64,000 bases of DNA from positions 62,001 through 126,000 of the forward strand of contig CANTFK010000267.1 of assembly GCA_947646735.1 (NCBI GenBank), written 5' to 3'. Source of the DNA: Peronospora farinosa. Taxonomy: Eukaryota > Oomycota > Peronosporomycetes > Peronosporales > Peronosporaceae. How positions within the stretch are numbered: the first letter of the stretch is position 1; every line of letters begins with the position of its first letter. Shown one piece after another: positions 42,893 through 54,376 of this stretch. Below the pieces are notes generated by a model that made no database searches, was not told the origin of the DNA, and saw only the letters and a list, made by a program, of their open reading frames with translations. Both the position numbers and the translations under genes were made by a program.

Positions 42893-43981
42893 ATGATAGT
42901 GACGAGCTTGTACACGACGCTGCTGTTGTCAGTGGTATTAGTGGAGAACCCCGTGCATGCAGAGGTCAAGTCCAGGTCAGACAATACATGCCGCTCAGCT
43001 GGTGTGCTTAAATTTGACCTAAACACGCATCCCATGCAACGCGTACGTCGTAATGTTGTAATCTCATTTCCTCCCTTGAATACCAATTGTGTCTATGTGA
43101 CTATGTAACTATCAAATGTCAATATTCTGTAATTATGCGTGTTTCTACCGTGATACAGACGAAGGGTATGGAAGTCTGTAGCAAGTATCGCAAGAGCACG
43201 TGCTGCAATGCCACACATGGGCATGCTCTCCGGCTGTACGTGAAGCGACATAATGTGGATGCGGTGTTGCAATGGCAACCTAAAAATGCTGTATATTGCT
43301 AGGAAAATTCGCGAGCCGGTGGTGGCCCAATTCAGCCGCAAGTGTCAAGCTCTCACGGAAGAAATGACCTGTTCGTCGTGTCATCCTCTCATGGGTACAT
43401 GGGAGATGAAAAACGTGTGCCCGAGTCTGTGTAATGACTGGTATAAAGTCTGTAAAGACGAATACTATGCTCACAGTGGAGCTGGTACGTTGACTCCTTG
43501 TTATGGCAACGCGCTGGTGTGCTCACCGCTCAAGGCGATCACCGACAATGGCGCAAATTTCTGCGTCTACATGGGCTTCCACGTGGGCAGCGAAGCGGAT
43601 GCCGAGGGCATCGACTGCTTTGACGGATCTGTTCCGGAGATGATAGGTGAAGTCGAGCCTACTGAACCATTGCAAGTACGTCTGCAGCGTATGCTGGAAG
43701 AGGAGGCTGAGAACCCTTCAGGACTGTTCATCGCGGGCGTCTTTATTCTCATCACGATGGTATTGATGGGACGCAGGCTCGTGAGGCAGATTGGCGACCC
43801 ATTTGGCGGTGACCAACTCAGCCTCGAGGAGGTACGTCGTGTACAACAAGAGCGCTATGAACGTGGTGAACAAATGTACGACGACGAGACCGACAGCAGC
43901 AGCAACGAAGAGATGGAGCTGCGGCCAACTATTAACCAAGAGATTGATGAGACTGAAAATAACACTTCGGGTACCTCATAA
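42893..43981 (+). CDS. Folate-receptor-like type I membrane protein, three exons
   Basis: Exons 42,893-43,042, 43,159-43,265 and 43,303-43,981 join in phase to 311 residues. Residues 1-23 form a signal peptide (TLLLSVVLVENPVHA). The cysteine pattern of the folate-receptor-like domain follows: C-R-S-A-G, CSKYRKSTCCNATHGHA, SRKCQALTEEMTCSSCHPLM, CPSLCNDWYKVCKDEYY, and later NALVCSPL and DGANFC-like NGANFCVYMGF. One transmembrane helix near residues 240-258 (SGLFIAGVFILITMVLMG) precedes a charged Asp/Glu/Ser cytosolic tail. Such proteins in oomycetes are surface or endosomal; ligand unknown. The second intron is only 37 bp, so its exact borders are less certain. Confidence 0.75.
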
Positions 43982-44283
43982 CCTGGATTGCCGGTCTGTG
44001 TTCACGACCGTGGCTTGCTAACGGCTTTGCGTGCACAAGATAGGGATGTAATTGGGACAACAAATTTCTTAAGCTTGATGTTACCTGTGCGGGTCTACAA
44101 GGAAAGTTGAGGTAAACAATTTATCCTCTTTGCGAAACTAATTACACCGAAGTATACAAACATCGCAGCGGCACATGCATTCCTTATTCAATCGTGGTGT
44201 TCTGATGGCTCCTGCACTTGTCAAGACGCCTATTACCACCCGTCATCTCACAGTATATAACCCTTTTTCTCTTCAATAAGGTT
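43982..44283. other. Intergenic region between convergent folate-receptor-like and NDUFB7 genes
   Basis: About 300 bp, AT-rich 3' regions. No coding or structural signal seen. Confidence 0.4.
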
Positions 44284-44650
44284 TTAGTCCTGGTTCTTAA
44301 GAATCTCCACGCGAGTCTTCCACTCCTCGTACTGGCACTTCTCGTAGGCATGACGCAGGTCCTGACACTTCCACGGGAGGAAGAACGTGGCCCGTCGGCA
44401 CTTGTTCAGAGGGATCAGGAGGCCCGCACACGTGTCACGGTAGTGCAGTGGTACTTTGGCGTCTGCCATTTCCTGACGTGTAGCTACGCGGGGAGCTACA
44501 GACTCACCATACAAAAGTACACAACACAATAAGTGGCGAAAAAAGCACGTAACGGACTTTGTGATTTCACTGCACGTATGCTTTGTCATGTGTGCTTTTT
44601 TATTAGATAAATTGTTGCAGCTACGCACCTTCGTAATGACCGCCGCCCAT
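44284..44650 (-). CDS. NDUFB7: NADH dehydrogenase 1 beta subcomplex subunit 7 (complex I B18), two exons
   Basis: Exon 1 (44,650-44,629) encodes MGGGHYE; a GTGCGT...TAG intron joins it to exon 2 (44,495-44,284) for 77 residues. The second exon has RDTCAGLLIPLNKCRRATFF and LPWKCQDLRHAYEKCQYEEW, the twin C-x9-C pattern (C...C, C...C) of the CHCH-fold B18 subunit. The N-terminal MGGGH looks like a myristoylation-type Met-Gly start, also known for the mammalian subunit. It is an accessory subunit on the intermembrane-space side of mitochondrial complex I, imported by the Mia40 route. All four Cys are present. Assigning the small first exon depends on frame and on the conserved start. Confidence 0.87.
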
Positions 44651-44802
44651 GCTTGGATTCGTTCGTCTTCACGCCTCTCAATGAGTACTCTTCGTTGATT
44701 CGCTGTAAATTATTATGCCATGTCGAGGTGTCAGAACAAACAGCCAATCAAAAGCGTTTAGGATTGAAAAGGGTATCATAGTGTAGACAAGTAATTATTA
44801 GG

Positions 44803-45595
44803 ATGGCGATGAGCAGCTCTGTACCAACACTCGTGTTGCCGACGAAGCTACAGCAGGATTACAAGGCCGTGGGCGCCAAGGTAAGCGTGCTCACTAATTC
44901 TCAAGAGACTTTTGAGGGCGTGATCTTTACGGTGGACCCAGTCGCCAACTTTCTTGTGCTTGGTACGGTTTCCATCATTCAACACCTGTAAAGTAAAGCA
45001 ATGCCTGTAACCTGTAAGTCGACCAAATGCTTACAATAGAAGAGCAAAATGGAATCAAGAGCAAGACACGCATCTTCCAGCTTGACGCATTGCAGAAGAT
45101 TCAAGTGTTGGATCCTGCCCCTGTCGGGCTCCAGTTGACGCTCCCTGCCATCAGTGAGGAGGACTTATTGCGTGCGGAGCAACGTAATAAGGGGTTGGCG
45201 GAGCGAGCGCTTGCTTCTATCGGTCAAGGCGTGTCTGGCGAAGCTCAGGCTATCTTTGATGCTCTTAATAAGACGTACGTCTTTAGGTGGGGGGGGGTGA
45301 TGCTCCATGTTCTGTCCTCACATGGTGCTGCTTTTGCTGCTGTAGGATGCCGTGTGAGTGGGAAGGTGTCAACATTCGAGTTATGGGTGAAGTGGTGATT
45401 AAACCGCCGTATCAACCGCAGAAATGCGTGAGTGCCAACACTCAGGTGCTTTCGCGGGTGAAGAAAGTGGTATGTAGGGACTAACAATTTGGAATATGTA
45501 CCCTACATCTTCGTGTCTGGTGTGTTCTTATTGGTTTGTTGCTGTTATCACAGCTGGAAGGTGAGAAGATCAAGTTGAAGAAGGCCAAGCACTGA
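44803..45595 (+). CDS. LSM12: LSM12 homolog (Sm-like plus anticodon-binding-like domain), four exons
   Basis: Exons 44,803-44,962, 45,040-45,274, 45,346-45,469 and 45,554-45,595 join in phase to 186 residues. The N-terminal Sm-like fold has VGAKVSVLTNSQETFEGVIF and DPVANFLVL; the second part has RAEQRNKGLAERALASIG, GVSGEAQAIFDALNKT, CEWEGVNIRVMGEVVIKPPY and NTQVLSRVKKV, matching the LSM12 AD domain (its VVITPPY and ALxHVRKIV blocks). In other eukaryotes LSM12 associates with ataxin-2/Pbp1 and translation control; it also senses NAADP in animals. The protein ends KIKLKKAKH. The short exon 3 and 4 borders are supported by homologous frame continuity. Divergent from NDUFB7 (about 150 bp). Confidence 0.88.
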
Positions 45596-45904
45596 GCTTG
45601 CAAGCAAGCATTCGATCCGTTGTGCTTTGGCATCCTTTTCTTTAATTTAGAGACGCAGTAATCGATCGTTGCAGTCGCGAAAATAGGCATTGAGAAGAAA
45701 AGCACACGACAGGCTTGATCTAAGTACAAGCAATGTCCGGTGTACATCTTGGTATACATTAGGGAGACACATATATTATATCGATTATTCGATACGTTAA
45801 GTAAGTGTTGAACATTGCGCCGCGAAAACGATCTGATGAATATATCATTTGAGGAGTTTATAGGACGCATTATTTCGTCGCACTTTTAGAACGTGTACGA
45901 TTAA
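45596..45904. other. Intergenic region downstream of LSM12
   Basis: About 300 bp AT-rich 3' sequence before the E retroelement fragment. The minus-strand frame across it (45,870-45,481) has no recognised domain and overlaps the LSM12 last exon; not called. Confidence 0.35.
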
Positions 45905-46507
45905 GCCAAGCAATTGTACACTATCATTGTGGCCATTCACCCTCAAGTCGTGCACTCAACTTTTATCCCAAGCTGCCACGTAAGATGCGCACGCATCCTA
46001 CATTTTGCGTGGGACGACTTCGTCGGTACGTTCAGTACGCGGCTTCTTCGAACGGCGAAGATAGCCGCCACGCTCAAAAATCTCCATCAGATTTTTGGAG
46101 TTACGATCCATGTTGCAAGCCGGTCGTTTAAAGACCAGATCGTCCCATGTTTTTGGGCGATCTCTTGACGAGCTGTTGCCAGGTCTCCACGCAGAGAGCG
46201 AAGCACCCGCTCGTTCTCTAACTGTGCAACAGCAAAATCGGCACGGGCACTCGCCCGATCGAACTCGAGCTTCTGCACAGAGTCTGCCAAGCGATGACGC
46301 ATGTCCCGCTCGTGTTTCAGAGCACGACGAAACCCACGAATTACGCGATTTAACCCATCTAACTTGGCGGCTAAGGCCGATGGAATAGTCAGACCGAGTT
46401 TATTATCTACCACCGCATCCACTGCTACATTCTCGTGGTGAGAAGTACTTCCTCTTATAGCACTTATAGAGCCGCCGCATTTAGTGAGGACGGGGGACGA
46501 GCTACCT
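45905..46507 (+). mobile_element. Fragment E: pol 3' end of another Gypsy element with antisense coiled-coil frame
   Basis: On the plus strand 45,974-46,030 encodes LPRKMRTHPTFCVGRLRRYV, matching the post-integrase block of C (LPPYMKTHPVFYVGRLKRYV) and A ([14 protein letters not shown]). On the minus strand a frame open from the C1 LTR border (46,507) to 46,087 encodes a heptad-rich coil (ALKHERDMRHRLADSVQKLE, then VLRSLRGDLATARQEI). So this fourth family has the same antisense arrangement. It is cut on the right by the C1 LTR; the left end near 45,905 is not sharply defined. Confidence 0.7.
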
Positions 46508-47110
46508 TGTAACGGGCTCAAAGTTACACGTCCCCGTTAAGTATGCGATACTTAACGGGCAGGTCTAAAAAGGTACGTAAGTACTTAAGACCTGTCGCTC
46601 GGGTGAGACACACCATGTGTCACACCCTTGCGTATGTGATATACACTAGGTGTGTTCACATTGATGGGGATGACGCCCAGCTGGAACTAGGCGTCATCAA
46701 ATGACGTCAACCAGTTACGTCATTGAGCGAGCTTAAATATAATTAAGCTCGCTTGTTGGGATGCGCATCTATAGAGATGGCACCCATCATTACATATTAA
46801 CCAATCAGTAATTAAATTTATATTTAGTTCTAATTCATTAGAAATAGCTCAGTCTTGAATTTGCTAAACACTGAAGCACCAAGCACGAGAAGCTGAAAAG
46901 CTTTTACGTGACGTCGGTGCTTTAGTGTTAAGAAGTACGTTGCACTCTCGCTTAAGCGAGAGGCAACTGGTGGTACGACTGCTTAAGCAGTCGACCAACC
47001 TCCTAACCACCCTCGCACGCAAAGGTAAGACGGTCTAACCGCTTCCTCGCTTGTGTTGTGAAGGTGTGTGCTAGTAGCACGAAACAACTTCGTAGGAGTG
47101 CCCGTCTACA
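46508..47110 (+). repeat. C1 5' LTR, U3 type beta
   Basis: 603 bp, TGTAACGGGC...GCCCGTCTACA. U3 has palindromes CGTTAAGTATGCGATACTTAACG and ATGACGTCA; it matches the C2 3' LTR (56,488-57,087) but not the C1 3' LTR in its first half. Confidence 0.88.
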
Positions 47111-47158
47111 CTTGGTAGCACTAGTAGTCCTTTCCACGATCCGTCTCTTTGAGCGTGC

Positions 47159-48579
47159 GTGTGGATACGGATGGATCTCATCGTGGATTGGGATGACTCC
47201 CCTCACCTCTCCCAACATCATAGGGAGTTGGTGAAGCATTTGGCTCTGGGACTTTCTTGCATTGTCCTCCTGAGCAACATGTTGCTCAGTTGGAGCAATT
47301 TGAGGCGTTTGTGCTCGGACAGCGTAGAAACGCGTCCGAGGTAAACAGCCAAGCCACCGCTGAGTCCATCACTAAGACTCAGGATGAGCTTAGGCTTGAG
47401 CAGGCACGTAATGAGGCGCTCAACAGAACTGTTGAGACGCTCTCTGCCCGGCCTGCTCAACCGAGCCCCATTCGGATGGACCCTCCGAAGTTCGATGGAA
47501 CTGTCCCTCACACGATTGTTCACTGGCTATTAGCAGTTGAGCAATGTGGAGTGGCGCAGCTCATCGAAGACGACACCAGAATGGTGTCGTATGCCATGTC
47601 CAACTTGCGTGGCAAAGCGTCAGAGTGGGCATACTCTGCGCTAATTGCTAATGCTGATGCATTTCCATCATGGGCGATCTTTAAGGCAAAGATTCGCGCC
47701 ATGTATCAGCCGCCTAACAACGAAGTGTTGCTTATGGCGCGCTTCTTTGGAGCACGACAGGCGAAACGATCTCTGCAAGAATTTGTGCAGGAGATGTGCT
47801 CGCTGTCGGCGTCCATTAATGGGGAACCGATAACAAAGCGTATCTGTAACGGGGCTAGAACGTACCGTCACTAGCTTACACGCGCGCTCGAGGAAGACTC
47901 AAGCCCAAGTATTAGGTATTAAGTAAATTTAACTCTGATTTTTATTTTGGTTTTAATTCGTACTAATTACGAAGATTTTAGTCGTAATAAATACGACAGT
48001 GTTCCCGCCTTTCGGGAACCACACAATTTCAGGTTGATTTATCATTGGTCCATATTGGGGACTTTAGGCCCAATAATAAACCAATAATAAATTACCACGC
48101 TGTGCCCGCTATTCGGGCCCAGCACCTGCCTACATATGTAATTGTTTATTTGTGTTAATGCTATATGTGTAATGTAGCCCATTACAGTATCAAGGTGGCC
48201 ACGTTCATGAATGGACTTGGGCACAGCCCATCGCGTCAGGCCCTTTTTCTAAAGGGTGCCAGCGACGATGGAAGAGGCAATTGACATTGCCTTAGTTGAG
48301 GAGCAATCCTACAACAGCACCTCGGCGACAGCCTATTACAGGCCGTCGACCGATAAGTCGGATGCCACTCCTATGGAGTTAGGCAATGCAGATGTTATAT
48401 GCTACAAGTGCGGCAAGCGAGGCCATATGATGGCTCGCTGCTATGCCAAAGTAGCTGCTGGTGCTAAGTTGCCCAGCAAAAGGTCTCCCAACCCGAAAGG
48501 AGGTGCGAAAAACCAGCGTGCACGACGCACGGGTTCAGAACCTGCCCAAGATGAGTCGAGAAATGCGGGAGCGCAGTAG
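47159..48579 (+). pseudogene. gag: C1 Gag, interrupted by a solo B LTR and small indels
   Basis: Starts with WIRMDLIVDWDDSPHLSQHH, then loses about 24 bp near 47,250 relative to C2 (frameshift), continues with the QDELRLEQARNEALNRTV helix and capsid core (FRGKASEWAYSAL-type), is split at 47,845 by the solo LTR, and resumes at 48,192. CCHC knuckle CYKCGKRGHMMARC lies at about 48,400-48,441. TAG stop at 48,577. The element Gag is longer at the N terminus than A and B Gag, with a coiled segment. Confidence 0.85.
47845..48186 (-). repeat. Solo LTR of family B inserted in C1 gag
   Basis: 342 bp, reverse orientation, TGTAACGGGG...GCCCATTACA. Flanked by a perfect duplication GTATC (47,840-47,844 and 48,187-48,191). 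No internal B sequence remains, as expected after LTR-LTR recombination. It is absent at the matching site of C2. Confidence 0.95.
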
Positions 48580-48597
48580 GGGCGGGATGCCCTACTG
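48574..48597 (+). promoter_or_regulatory. Stem-loop enclosing the C gag stop codon
   Basis: Arms CAGTAGGG and CCCTACTG with an 8-nt loop; the gag TAG lies in the 5' arm exactly as in A and B. There is no X-XXY-YYZ heptamer upstream. Pol is still in the -1 frame but has a TAA just before its ATG at 48,642, so C appears to use an ATG for pol instead. Confidence 0.6.
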
Positions 48598-48641
48598 TCG
48601 CGGACTCTGAAGCTACCCCTAAGTTCAGAGTGATCTAACAA

Positions 48642-51600
48642 ATGGGTAGCATAGTCCCTGAGGTTCCGAAAGGTCGAACCTCAACCCTTTTGGTCTATAG
48701 CGCTCGAGTACGAGGCTATGACCAAGTGATGACCCTTCTCGTGGATTCGGGTGCATCACAAAACTTTGTGAAACTCGCGGCTCTGAAAAAGAGACCGGCG
48801 AGTTATGAGTCGCTTTGCCAGGATGACAAGCGAGAAGAGGCGATCTTTCGTTTAGAGAACGGCGCGCTCGTTAAATCGGAGGGAGTTCAAGTTGAACTCA
48901 CCTTCAGTTTCAGTGACTTCTTCTGTAAAGAGAAGTTCACAGTGCTAGGTATGGAGAGTCCGTATGACCTCATCCTAGGCATGCCTTGGTTGTCTAAACA
49001 CCAACAATGGATAGACTGGCGTACACGCACAGTCGCTAGCTCTACGCAAGACACCGGAAAGGATGTGCTCTTGCGAGAGGCTTATGTGGCTGATGCTGTG
49101 TCCAACACAGTCGAGGGTGCGATGACGGTATGTCAATCGACACCAGGAACTACCCAGCTCGAAAGGAGTGGTGTAGTTGGAAGTGCACTGGCGGAAAGCC
49201 AGGTGACACATATTCCTACCCAGGTCGAAAAGACTGGTGTAGTGAATGGGGCGATGACAAGTAGTCATGCGTCCAATAGTCCTGCACAGAGCCGAGAGCC
49301 TGTGGAAGTTGAGGGTGGGCTGAAAGAAAGTCAAGCGCCACAAGAACCGGCACAGAGCCATGAGCCTGGCGCGGTTGGAAGGACTGCTATAGCTGAGATA
49401 GCAAAGACACCTTCTTCCAGGTCAAAGGTCGTGGTGATTCGAAGAACGAGCAACAGACGTATTAAGACGATCAAGGGCACGTCAAAACGAGTGACCCTTG
49501 GATCAGTCTCGGTCCAAGAGGACGGACCTACGAACGAGTTGTTCGAGGCCGTCGAAGACAAAATGACAGAGGCATCCTCAGTTGAGGTGCTACAACTTGT
49601 ATTGGATATGCCGAGGAGATAGTAATCCCTCGGAGATGACGTGGGATCTGTTCCTGTCCGAACTAAAGGAAGGAAAGATCCACCAGATAGTCGCATCAGT
49701 TCCAGAAGAGAACGTGGTGGACTGTTGCTCTTCATCCATAATGGATGAGAGCGTCTTGGAGACCGACAAAAGGAAACGGTTCGCTGCTCAAGGCTGGGAT
49801 GCCTTGAAGGACAGCCCGTTCTATGATGTTCTGTGGAAACACCGTGATGTGTTTCCAGCAGAAGTGCCGAGCCGCCTACCGGCCGATAGGGGCATCAGGC
49901 ACGAAATTGACTTGGAGCCTGGCACCAAGTATTGTGTGACCAGGCAATGGCCGTTGCCGAAGGAACAAGTCGATTACATCGATGAGTTCTTCGACAAGCG
50001 AGCTAAGGAGGGACATGTACGTGAGAGCAAGTCACCTCACTGCAGCCCGACCTTCTGTGTGCGTAAAGAAACAGGTGGATGGCGCGTGGTTCATGCTTAT
50101 AATAAGCTGAACACGGCCACCATTCCGGCTCAAACGCCGATCCCGCGGAAAGATGTCTTGTTGAGTTCCATGGGAAAGTCAACTATCTTTTCCGCGTTGG
50201 ATCTGAAGGATGGCTACTATCAGGTTCTCATGAGAGATACCGATGTAAACAAAACGACACTAAGCACCCCAAGCGGTATGCTGTGGGAGTGTCTTATGAT
50301 GCCACAAGGGTTGAAAAATGCTCCGGAAACATACAACCGAGTGGTGGCTCACGTGATGCGTCAGCACCGTGCCTACGAGCCCCATTACTTTGACGATGTA
50401 TTCGTGCATAGTAGGGCGGAGGACGGTCTGAGCGCGATAGAGTCGCACAAGCGTCATTTAGACGCTGTGTTGCAGACTCTGGGTGACGCCCAATTATATG
50501 TAAACTTGCAAAAAGTGCGTAATAGGGGTCCCCGAGATACCTGTACTGGGCTGCATCGTAGGTGCACACGGTGTACGAGCAGACCCAGAAAAGGTAAAGG
50601 CTGTAATGGAATGGCCAGTCCCACGACATGTGAAGGATCTGCGCCAATTCCTTGGGCTCGCTAATTACTTGCATAAGTACAGCAAGAATTATGCGGAACA
50701 GACTGAGCCATTGTCTGAACTTTTAAAAAAGGATACAGAATGGACTTGGTCTAAGGAGTAAGTAGATGCGTTCACATCAGTGAAGCAATCTCTGGTAGAA
50801 ACACCGGTATTGGCATTGCCAGACGCGGATAAGCCCTTTAGCGTCGTCTGAAATGCAAGCAATTTTGCAATCGGCAGTGCGCTCATGCAGAAGGATGACA
50901 GCGGCGTTGACCGTGTCATTTCTTATCAGTCTCGGCTTTTAAAAGCTGCCGAGCTGAATTACTCTGTGCATGACAAGGAGCTACTTTCAATTAAGTATGC
51001 CCTTGTAAAGTTTCGCGTGCACCTCTTGGGCACCAAACCTTTTGTTGTTTATACGGATCAAGGATCACGCATCACTGCGGACCGCTACAAATTCACCGCA
51101 CCTCTCGCCTAGAATGGCGAGATGGCTAACATTCTTCTCTGAATTTAATATCAAAGTTGAATATAAGCCGGGTAAGTCGAATGTCTTGGCTGACGCGTTA
51201 TCGCGCAGACCAGACTTCGAGGCAAGACACCAGGATAGTGTGTCTCGTGCGAAAGCGCAAGTTGAGTCGTCAACATTGGCAGCCATGAAGGCCTACCATG
51301 TGACGAGCTCAATGGCCTCCGATATAAAGGAGTGTTACAGTCAGGACGAACATTGTCGCCTGCTGCTGGATCATTTTGGTGGACGAAAAGTTACCCTTCC
51401 GTCGCACCTCAAAGCGAAACTAAATCGCTTTAGTTACAGTGATGGTCTATTATGGCATCAACTGTCACCCTGTGATCCCTTGAGAATCTATGTCCCTCAT
51501 GACACAGATCTCAAGCAGATGATACTTCACGAGTGCCATGATGCGCCATCTAGTGGGCATCTGGGCCGTGAAAAGACATTCGTACGAGTGTCAGAGGAAT

Positions 51601-53402
51601 TTTGGTGGCCCCACCTATATCGGTGGGTGGCCAACTATATTCGCTCTTGTGAAGAGTGTCAGCGCATAAAGCCTGCACCTTCGAACAGTGCACCACTGAA
51701 GCCACTGCCGATTCCAACTGAATGTTAGAAGTCGGTCAGTTTGGAATTCATGTTTGGCTTACCGCCTGACCATAAAGGCAGGACGGGGCTCGTCGTCGTT
51801 GTAGACAGACTGAGCAAGATGGTGCATTTGGCACCATGTAGCACCAAGATCTCAGGAAAAGAGGCTGCCCTCTTGTTCCTGGATCACGTGTATCGACTAC
51901 ACGGGATGCCCGAGTCCATAGTATCGGACCGGGATCCGCGGTTTACGTCGGGTTTTTGGCGACATGTGTTCGAGCTGCTGGGTAGCAAGCTCCACATGTC
52001 AACCGCTGATCATCCCCAGACCGATGGCCAAACAGAACGGGCCAATCGAGTCGTGGCGGATGTGTTGCGTACAATAGCGACTCCTAAAGAATGGAGCAAG
52101 CAATTTCCATTCGTGTAGTTCGCTATTAATAACAGTGTTCACGCCACTACGGGTGAAACACCGTTTTACATTAACGGAGTGCGTCATCCTCGAACGCCAG
52201 TCTCGTTTGTACGCAGCCCGAGGCTTAGTGGGGGAAGGCCCCTCACTTCGCTCGGTGCGAATGCCAAAGAGGGCCAAGGTTGCCCTAGTGACACTGCTAA
52301 TTTAGCAGTGGTCACGTCCCCTATAGGTGTCACAGAGGAGGCACGGCAAGAAATGCCAGCGCTCCTTGATGATGACACTATAGTGTTATTAACAGCGTCG
52401 ACCCATGAACGACCTCTTGGAGGCGTCATCGGCGAGCTGGATGCTAAAAGCGTAAGCGAAGCTCAGCGCTTTGTGGATGAGCGATTAGCCATCACACGTA
52501 AAGTTCGTGACGCGATGGCAAGCGCACAGGACAAGCAAAAACAATATGCAGACCAGCATGGTCGCAAAAACAATGAACACTTTAGTGTGGGGGACAAAGT
52601 GCTATTAAGTACTGCTACCCTACCTAAACATGCAATTTATGTACTACCTGGTGGTACTACTAAGCTATTGCCCCGATTCATTGGGCCCTTTACAGTGGTT
52701 GAAGAAGTTGGAGACCTAAATTATAGGCTCACTCTCCCACCGTATATGAAGACGCACCCCGTATTTTACGTGGGTCGTCTGAAACGGTATGTTGATCCAG
52801 AAGAGATCACATATCCACATCGGTCTAACGAGACCGATGGTGATGCCGACTGTGAGTCGAGCGTCGCGACCGATCAGGCGACGAGGAAGCCGAAAGGCTC
52901 CCCGTGTATGAACGAGGCGATAGAGGACTCGGTGATCGAGGAGGACTCCGCGCTTGACGTGGGTCTCTCATCACCAGTCGCTCTAAGATGTCCAAACGGG
53001 TCTTCAGGCGGTCATACCCCTGACGATCCCTCGCCCTCACATCGCGCAGATCCGAAGTCAGTCGCGAGATTTGACTCTCGAGATCTGCCTTCTGCCTTTT
53101 CAGCGCATCAGACTCAGCCTGCGACTGAACAGCAGCAGGATAGGCAGCCGCGAGTAGGTGGGCGTAATCGCCGCTCCTATCGGGCGCCACCTGTGCTGGT
53201 GGACACGGAAGGGAATACGCGCTTCCTTGTTGGAAGGCTGTTGGCCCACCGGTTTGTGAAGCGAAAGCTCCAAATCCTGGTCCAGTGGAAGGGTTACCCA
53301 ACGAGCTTTGACTCGTGGGAGCCTGTGGACGCTTTGCGCGTTGACGTGCCTGGGCTGGTGACTGCTTATGTGAAGCAGCACCAGCTGTCTTCTTTCTGCT
53401 AG
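48642..53402 (+). pseudogene. pol: C1 Pol, seven or more lesions
   Basis: Protease TLLVDSGASQNFV (about 48,730), linker with ESQ/PAQS repeats, RT (GGWRVVHAYNKLN, YFDD 50,386-50,397), RNase H, integrase ([35 protein letters not shown]) and chromodomain (KRKLQILVQWKGYPTSFDSW). Broken by frameshifts near 49,600, 50,512 (extra A) and 51,060 (7-bp GGATCAA duplication) and by stops at 50,759 (TAA), 50,849 (TGA), 51,726 (TAG) and 52,116 (TAG). All recur in C2. This pol family is about as far from A/B as they are similar to each other. Confidence 0.9.
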
Positions 53403-54222
53403 GTCCAGAAGGACTAGCAGAAGAAGCGTGGCGAGAATTACTTGGGGGTCGCTTACCGCCCATAATTTCATGCGCACGCTTCATGGCGAAGCTGATTCGC
53501 TGCGACCGTTGTTTCGTTGCATCTTCCTGCAACGTTACACGGCGCCGAAGTTCAGCTTCATAGTCGTCGGCTGTTTTGCTAGAACGCAGCACGACTGGAA
53601 TTGGGAAAGCACGACCAAGTGCTTTGCCCTGCTATTTCCACAAGGGAAAGACGCTATAAAATTTATGAGCGTCTATAGTTGCACGCTGCAAAAGCGCTGC
53701 GCTAGACCCATCCGAGTTCATCCACTCAGATGGAGGTGGCATTGGTGGCAAGCCACCACTCACGTAGCCGCCCTCGCGACGGCGGGCTAGCGAGTCCGAA
53801 GGTGTACTTGGTGGAGCTTTAAGCTCACACTTATCTGAGTCCGACTCTCCATAATGGATTGTCAAAACATCAGCTTGAGAAGTTACATCTGACTGAGTCG
53901 CGACTACTCCTTTCGAAGTAGCGCGCTCAGTCTTAGTCGCTGCGCTCGTAGGCGCAGACGACGAGGTTTTACCTTCGCTTGTAGGAAGGATAGATGCTTC
54001 CTCAAGGACGGGTGCCTCAAATGATGGGAACATATGTCCCATCAATGCGCTTTGCTCATCTCCACTTTGGGGTGATGGCAATGGCGTGCTCTCATTGTAA
54101 TCTAAAAAGAGAGATGGATCTTCATCTACATTGTAGTGAGATGGAAGATTCGCCTCAGTTACTGAAGCACTTTGCGACGGCTGCGAACAATCGCGGCGCG
54201 TGCGCTTAATGTTGGACTGCAT
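52825..54222 (-). pseudogene. Antisense ORF of C1 (asORF-C), split by an in-frame amber
   Basis: From ATG 54,222 (155 bp inside the 3' LTR) 196 codons run to TAG at 53,632, then the same frame stays open to 52,825: about 465 codons in all, close to asORF-A (468). The second part has a coil (DALKRQKADLESQISRLTSD) and ends RS-rich (HSRHHHRSR), and begins with a charged helical region (YEAELRRRVTLQEDATKQRS). The first part is acidic, Ser-rich with an EGGYVSGGLPPMPPP segment. The W-CAFI/CxxC domain of A and B is not evident, so homology is by position, length and coil only. The TAG is followed by CAG. Readthrough, a lesion, or two proteins are all possible. ATG 53,592 frame internal start is a non-ATG codon. 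Confidence 0.6.
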
Positions 54223-54376
54223 GGTCGCCTTTGCAGGCGACCCATCAGCCTTACTGACGTTTTGGTGGCATGAGAATTGAGTAGACTAAGCGGCGCATGT
54301 TATAACGTCTCGCCAGTCTCTCTGTCTCCTGGCGATGTTTTACAAGATGTAAAAATCGTTTTAAAACGGGGGATGG

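Noticed and set aside
46087..46521. Complete 144-residue protein gene starting inside the C1 LTR
   Set aside because: The start is a TTG in the LTR; the frame is the truncated antisense frame of fragment E running into unrelated LTR sequence.
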